Positions 58,855 to 64,000 of a DNA stretch of 64,000 nt are shown here, in pieces (position 1 is the first letter of the stretch; every line of letters starts with the position of its first letter). Both the position numbers and the translations under genes were made by a program. The DNA is taken from positions 1-64,000 of the forward strand of contig JACPMB010000003.1 in NCBI GenBank assembly GCA_016186175.1. The letters run 5' to 3'. The notes beneath the pieces are model-generated. The model saw nothing but the letters and a program-made list of their open reading frames with translations, did not search any database and was not told where the DNA came from. This stretch comes from Candidatus Peregrinibacteria bacterium (lineage in GTDB: Bacteria; Patescibacteriota; Gracilibacteria; Peribacterales; Peribacteraceae).

Positions 58855-60063
58855 TCACCGCTCCCCTTCCGCAAGCTTCAGAGATGGGTCGCGCCTGTAT
58901 GCTTTCCCCGTGATCGCGTTGCGGACGATTGACGGGGCGCTACTGGTCACGGTCGGGAAGCCGACGATATTCTTGTATGGTTTCGTTTCGATCATGCGCG
59001 AATTCGCCGCGCTCTCCGCTGATGCTGCTTTCATACCGGCATTCCGCATGGCGACTCCGATTTTGCATTCGAGTGCGTGTAATTCCGCCACAATTGCTTG
59101 CCACTCGGTATCGCCATTCCGCAATTGCCCGCGAACCTGGTCACTGAGAAGATGTTCAAAGGACATGAGAAGCTTGCGGGAAATATTCTGCACAGCCCTC
59201 TTGAATTCGCGTGCGAACACTTGCGCGACGGCGAATTGATCTTCGATATCTTCGAAGAATACGACGAATTCGTCGCCTCCCTGCCGGCAGATTGACACGC
59301 GCGTCCCCGAACGGACAGGAAGGCGCACGGGCAGCGCTTCGGCGATCGGCCGCAGGACGGTTTCGTCAACGAATCCCTGACCGTACTGGTCATTGATGGC
59401 TTTGAAGCCGCTGACATCCGCAAACACAATGACGCCGATGCGATCGGGTTCGAGGTCCAGACGCTGATGGAACGCGGCATGGCTGAGCAGCGTCGGGAAT
59501 TTCTTGTCCTGCTGCAATTTCTCCAGCATCGCCTCGCGCGTCTGCACCATGCGCGATACGATCTCGAGGAGTTCTGGCTGGTTCTCGACGCCAGCGAGAA
59601 GTTCCGTGACCAACGCGTCGTCGAGCTCGTCCGCTTCGCGCTCTCTACCTCCCTTCTTCAAACGCCCGAGCATCCGCGCCGCCCGTTCCCGGGGCGTGAG
59701 CGTCAACTCGTTCCTCGTGAGATTCGCCTTTATGGTGTAGAGAGCGCCGAGCACGGCCGCGTCGCCTCCGTCGGCAATCTGTTCCAACGCGATCGCCATC
59801 TCGACTACGCCCCCGCGGTTCTGCGCCCCGCGTGGACGGATCGTGTGCGTCGCTTTGCCGTGACGGAGCGCGCTTGCGACCTGATTGCGGAATTCCAGCG
59901 CGAACGTCTGCAGGAGTTGATGATTATTGAGCGCGGAAAGGACATTCTTCTGATCTGCAGAACGCTGCTCGGGCGCGGCAGGAGGAATCAGCGGAGCCTC
60001 GACTGTTTCCAGGAGCGCCTCATGCGTTCCGGTGTCCGAAGTCGACTTTGACCGTTGAGCCAT
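58855..60063 (-). CDS. GGDEF-domain protein (putative diguanylate cyclase)
   Basis: IGVIVFADVSGFKAINDQYGQGFVDETVL...ICRQGGDEFVVFFED. Confidence 0.88.
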   Translation of the reverse strand: MAQRSKSTSDTGTHEALLETVEAPLIPPAAPEQRSADQKNVLSALNNHQLLQTFALEFRNQVASALRHGKATHTIRPRGAQNRGGVVEMAIALEQIADGGDAAVLGALYTIKANLTRNELTLTPRERAARMLGRLKKGGREREADELDDALVTELLAGVENQPELLEIVSRMVQTREAMLEKLQQDKKFPTLLSHAAFHQRLDLEPDRIGVIVFADVSGFKAINDQYGQGFVDETVLRPIAEALPVRLPVRSGTRVSICRQGGDEFVVFFEDIEDQFAVAQVFAREFKRAVQNISRKLLMSFEHLLSDQVRGQLRNGDTEWQAIVAELHALECKIGVAMRNAGMKAASAESAANSRMIETKPYKNIVGFPTVTSSAPSIVRNAITGKAYRRDPSLKLAEGER

Positions 60064-60203
60064 ACACGTACTACATCACAAAGAAAAAGCATTCGCAATA
60101 CTTCCTCGGCATCACGCACACATAAGTAGAGTTCCGGGATACGTCGCGACCATGTCCGGAAAACCCTACCAGTACCCCTGATTTTCCACTACGCTTCAAG
60201 GAC

Positions 60204-61472
60204 ATGGCGTATCCGCAAATCCAAAACACCGCAAGTTTCACCAACCTCGGCATCGCGCCGGGCCTGCTGCAGATACTTGCCCGGATGAAATTCACGGCAC
60301 CTACGCCGATTCAGCACCAGGCGATTCCCATAGCAGTGGAAGGCAAGGACGTGATCGGCATCGCGCAGACCGGCACAGGAAAGACGATGGCATTCGGCCT
60401 GCCGATGCTGCAGCGGCTTGCGCAATTCGGGGGACGGGGGCTTGTGATCCTTCCAACGCGGGAGCTCGCCTACCAGGTGGAAGAAGCGCTCGCGCCATTT
60501 GCAAAGGCTCTCAATATCCGCACTGCGGTCTTCGTTGGCGGCGCATCAATGAATTTGCAGCGTCAGATGCTCCGGCATAACCCCCGTATTCTCATCGCGA
60601 CGCCGGGGCGGCTGAACGATCACCTGGAACAACGGACAGTGACGCTAAAGGAGGTCAATATCCTCGTGCTTGATGAGGCCGACCGCATGCTCGACATGGG
60701 ATTCAAGCCGCAGATTGACCGAATCCTCGCGCACGTGCCGAAGAAACGGCAGACCATGCTCTTTTCGGCGACTATGCCGCGCGAGATCCTGCAATTGGCT
60801 ACATCGCAGATGCAGACGCCGCTGCGGATCGAAGTCGCGCCCGCTGGAACGACCGCCGAAAAAGTGGAGCAGGAGATTTTCGTCGTCCGAAAAGAAGAGA
60901 AATTGCGGCTCCTGGAAAAGCTTCTGCAGGAATACACGGGCTCGGTGCTCGTGTTTTCTCGGACGAAGCACGGAGCGAAAAAGATGACGCGGGCGGTGCG
61001 CGCCATGGGGCACGCGTCGGCGGAAATCCACGCCAATCGCTCGCTTTCGCAGCGCCGCGAAGCGTTGGAGGGCTTCAAGACCGGACGCTACCGCGTGCTG
61101 ATCGCAACAGACATCGCCGCTCGGGGCATAGACGTGACGGGCATCGCGATTGTCATCAATTATGACCTGCCGGATGACCCGGGAGATTACGTCCATCGCA
61201 TCGGGAGGACGGCGCGGGCCGGCCGCGAAGGACGCGCGATCTCGTTCGCCACTCCGGATCAGACGGGCGACATACGGAGCATCGAGCGGCTTACGCGCAT
61301 GCCGATCCGCCGCACTCCCCTGCCTTCGCTGCCGCCGCCGCGGGCGGCTCTTCCTGAAGAACATCGCTTCGTCGGTGAGCGCCATACTCGGACATCGGAT
61401 GCACACAATCCGCGCGGGCATAAACAACACAGTGGATGGCGACGTGGAGGGAGACGATTCCGTGGAAGGTGA
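60204..61472 (+). CDS. DEAD-box RNA helicase (RhlE-like)
   Basis: AQTGTGKTMAFGLPML, VLDEADRMLDMGF, HRIGRTARAGREG. Confidence 0.94.
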   Translation: MAYPQIQNTASFTNLGIAPGLLQILARMKFTAPTPIQHQAIPIAVEGKDVIGIAQTGTGKTMAFGLPMLQRLAQFGGRGLVILPTRELAYQVEEALAPFAKALNIRTAVFVGGASMNLQRQMLRHNPRILIATPGRLNDHLEQRTVTLKEVNILVLDEADRMLDMGFKPQIDRILAHVPKKRQTMLFSATMPREILQLATSQMQTPLRIEVAPAGTTAEKVEQEIFVVRKEEKLRLLEKLLQEYTGSVLVFSRTKHGAKKMTRAVRAMGHASAEIHANRSLSQRREALEGFKTGRYRVLIATDIAARGIDVTGIAIVINYDLPDDPGDYVHRIGRTARAGREGRAISFATPDQTGDIRSIERLTRMPIRRTPLPSLPPPRAALPEEHRFVGERHTRTSDAHNPRGHKQHSGWRRGGRRFRGR

Positions 61473-61560
61473 AGTGTGTGCTTCACAACGCGCAGAAAAA
61501 ATCGGTCTTTTTGGCTTCCTTGAGGTAACAATCCGCCTTTTTTGCCGTTATAGTGCCTGC

Positions 61561-63330
61561 ATGCGCGCCTTTCTGACGCTGCTTTCGGCTGTATGGCGAT
61601 ATACGCGAGACCGGCGCGGCCGGCTACTGCTGTACGTTGCGATGTTCATCGGGGCGAATATCGTCCTGCTGCTGGAGCCGCTCGTGATCGGGCGACTGCT
61701 AAACACTATCCAGCAGATACGGAATGTTCCCGATCCTATGGCGTCGCTCGGCATCCTGTTCGCGCTGCTCATCGGCATTCAGTTCTCCTTCTGGGCACTT
61801 CACGGCCCGGCGCGGGCGCTGGAGACCACAGGCGCGTTTCATGCGCGGATCGCCTTCGCCGACCACGTCTTCCGCACCGTCACATCCCTGCCGATGCAGT
61901 GGCACAAGGACCACCACTCGGGGCAGACCATCAACCGTATGCGCAAGTCGGCCTACGCGCTGAACGAATTCCTGGGAAACGGTTACCAGATAATCGAAAT
62001 GATCGTCCGACTGATCGGGTCTGTGACCGCAATAGTGATTCTGCAGCCGATTGCGGCATTCATTGCCCTGAGCGTGACGGCCTTCGCGTTCCTCATCGTC
62101 TTCTTGTTCGATCGCGTCCTCCTGCGCCAGTACGAGGAAATCAATGAACGCGAGCATTTCACCGCCTCAGCGCTGCACGACTACGTGACGAACATCGCCA
62201 CGGTGATCACGCTGCGGTTGGAATCGTTGACGCGCAATGAACTCTGGAAGCGCATGACCGTATACTACCCGCTTTTCCGTAGGAACTCCATCGTCAACGA
62301 AACAAAGTGGTTCCTGACGACAATCGTCATCGCCGTGATGACCGTCACAGTACTCGCATGGTACGCGCTCACGACCATCCGCGGCGGCGGCGTTCTGCTG
62401 GCGGGCACCGTGTACATGCTGTACGACTATCTGCAGAAGATCGGAAGCGTGTTCTTCATGTTCGCGTGGAAGTACAGCGCCACCGTGCAGCAGTACGCCG
62501 ACATGTTGGCGTCGAAGGCGATCCTGGACGCCGTGCCGGCGGAAAGCGACCCAGCAGAACCGCTCCCACAGGGGTGGAGGAGCGTCACTATCCGCAATCT
62601 GCGGTTCTCTTACGAAGATACGGCGAAGCGCCGCCATCATCTGGACGGCATCTCCATGACGCTCGAGCGCGGAAAGAACATAGCCCTCGTAGGGGAGAGC
62701 GGCTCCGGCAAGAGCACGCTGATGAGCCTGCTCCGCGGACTTCACGTGACAGAGAGCGCGGACGTGTCATGCGACGGCCAGACCCTGCCGGAAGGACTGC
62801 GGCACCTGGCGCAGCACGTGACGCTCATCCCGCAGGAGCCGGAAATTTTCAGCAACACCATTGAGTACAACGTCAGCGTCGATACGCAGCAATCGGAAGA
62901 TGAGCTGCTGCATGACATCGACCTCGCATGTTTCACGCCGGTGCTGGATCGCCTTCCGCACGGGCTGAAGACGGACATCGCCGAAAAGGGCGTAAACCTG
63001 AGCGGCGGCGAGAAGCAGCGGCTGGCACTCGCGCGGGGAATCTTCGCTGCAAAGGAGAGCGACATCATTCTTCTGGATGAACCAACGTCCTCCGTGGATT
63101 CGATGAACGAACTGAAAATTCACCGTAATATCTTCGCGCACTTCGCCGACCGCTGCATCGTCGCCTCTATCCACCGGCTGCACCTGCTGCCGCTCTTCGA
63201 TGAAGTCTGCGTGTTGGCGAATGGGAAATTGATCGAACGGGGAAAGCCGGCAGAATTGATGGAGCGGGACGGGCCGCTGGGGAGAATGTGGAAGCAGTAC
63301 CTGCGTCAGCATCCCCGGTATGGAAAGTAA
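61561..63330 (+). CDS. ABC transporter, fused permease/ATPase
   Basis: Six-TM domain; GESGSGKSTLMSLLRG, NLSGGEKQRLALARGIF, LDEPTSSVDS. Confidence 0.93.
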   Translation: MRAFLTLLSAVWRYTRDRRGRLLLYVAMFIGANIVLLLEPLVIGRLLNTIQQIRNVPDPMASLGILFALLIGIQFSFWALHGPARALETTGAFHARIAFADHVFRTVTSLPMQWHKDHHSGQTINRMRKSAYALNEFLGNGYQIIEMIVRLIGSVTAIVILQPIAAFIALSVTAFAFLIVFLFDRVLLRQYEEINEREHFTASALHDYVTNIATVITLRLESLTRNELWKRMTVYYPLFRRNSIVNETKWFLTTIVIAVMTVTVLAWYALTTIRGGGVLLAGTVYMLYDYLQKIGSVFFMFAWKYSATVQQYADMLASKAILDAVPAESDPAEPLPQGWRSVTIRNLRFSYEDTAKRRHHLDGISMTLERGKNIALVGESGSGKSTLMSLLRGLHVTESADVSCDGQTLPEGLRHLAQHVTLIPQEPEIFSNTIEYNVSVDTQQSEDELLHDIDLACFTPVLDRLPHGLKTDIAEKGVNLSGGEKQRLALARGIFAAKESDIILLDEPTSSVDSMNELKIHRNIFAHFADRCIVASIHRLHLLPLFDEVCVLANGKLIERGKPAELMERDGPLGRMWKQYLRQHPRYGK

Positions 63331-63435
63331 CCCTCTCCCGCGCCGAAGAAAACCCCCTCCCCCGGCCCCTCCCCCAACCTCGCATCGCTCGGTTGGGAGA
63401 GGGGTGACTGCCATCTCCCCCTCTCCCCCGCAGGG

Positions 63436-63581
63436 GGGAGGGGGTCGGGGGGAGGGGGTTTCTGAGAATGGGGAGGGGCCGGGGGAGGGGGTTTCTGAGA
63501 ATGGGGAGGGGCCGGGGGAGGGGGTTTCTGAGAATGGGGAGGGGCCTTCTGAGAATGGGGAGGGGCCGGGGGAGGGGGTTC
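63436..63581. repeat. 33-bp G-rich tandem repeat (GGGGGAGGGGGTTTCTGAGAATGGGGAGGGGCC)n
   Basis: About 3.5 units with one shortened unit; inverted C-rich copy near 63349-63374. Confidence 0.9.
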
Positions 63582-63598
63582 TACGCTAGAATCCCGCC

Positions 63599-64000
63599 AT
63601 GCTCGAACTCCATCGCCTCCTCCTGGGCGACGCCGCGCGCAATCATGCATTCGCAAAAGCGTTGAATGGGGTCATCGTGCCGGGGCAGACGACAATCGCC
63701 GACATCGGCTCCGGGACGGGGTTTTTGAGTTTCCTCGCGGAAAAGTACGGAGCCAGAGAGTGTTTCCTGTACGAGCGGAATTCCGCGATGCTCGCGCTGA
63801 GCAGGAAGACCGCGCGGGAGAACGGCATGAAGCGATGCCGATTCAATGCGGGACACTCGACGGAAGTGGCGAACCCCCCGAAGGTGGACGTCATCGCGAG
63901 CGAGACACTGGGCAATTGGGCGTACGAAGAAAACATCATCGAGACGATGAACGATGCGCGCAGATTCTTAAAGCCCGGTGGAATCATGATTCCGCAGGAG
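63599..64000 (+). CDS. SAM-dependent methyltransferase, PRMT-like (truncated at window edge)
   Basis: ORF open to window end: VIVPGQTTIADIGSGTGFLSFLAEKYGARECFLYE...VIASETLGNWAYEENIIETMNDARRFLKPGGIMIPQE. Confidence 0.75.
   Translation, partial: MLELHRLLLGDAARNHAFAKALNGVIVPGQTTIADIGSGTGFLSFLAEKYGARECFLYERNSAMLALSRKTARENGMKRCRFNAGHSTEVANPPKVDVIASETLGNWAYEENIIETMNDARRFLKPGGIMIPQE

Noticed and set aside
63320-63589. Gly/Glu-rich repetitive ORF (GEGVSENGEGPGEG)
   Set aside because: Translation of the G-rich tandem repeat rather than a protein gene.

Overview
64 kb bacterial chromosomal window, densely coded on both strands. Gene content and organisation suggest a Patescibacteria/CPR-like genome, possibly Peregrinibacteria/Peribacteria (inference). 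Housekeeping genes include secF, tig, a Rel-family gene, an L10-leader + rplJ-rplL, lexA, valS, pnp, rpsO, rmuC, uvrD/pcrA, rsmA, comEC, hppA, uvrC, pyrG, a liv ABC transporter, pyrD-pyrK, ion antiporters, a GGDEF gene, a DEAD-box helicase, an ABC exporter, tRNA-Cys and tRNA-Glu. Main unusual signals: (1) UvrC with a GNAT-like domain inserted in its RNase H-like nuclease domain and no C-terminal HhH region. (2) Several families of palindromic repeats. These include a 168-bp element present twice at about 97% identity, a hairpin family with an invariant AAA/C internal bulge and covarying stems (one copy nested in another), and REP-like TTCGAC..GCTCAG elements that appear inserted in frame in coding sequences (UvrD, PyrK, a Sel1 lipoprotein, probably PyrG and the ComEC tail). 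(3) -10 hexamers 6-8 nt upstream of many start codons, suggesting widespread leaderless transcription, together with G-poor pyrimidine leaders upstream of other genes. (4) trpR plus a TrpG-TrpE fusion placed between rpsO and pnp, with a palindromic operator candidate and an attenuator-like hairpin. (5) An accessory region with a putative sRNA, a tiny Cys/Gly peptide, a PRTase-like protein, and three small GIY-YIG nucleases around a hairpin array. All calls come from reading the sequence; no database search was run.
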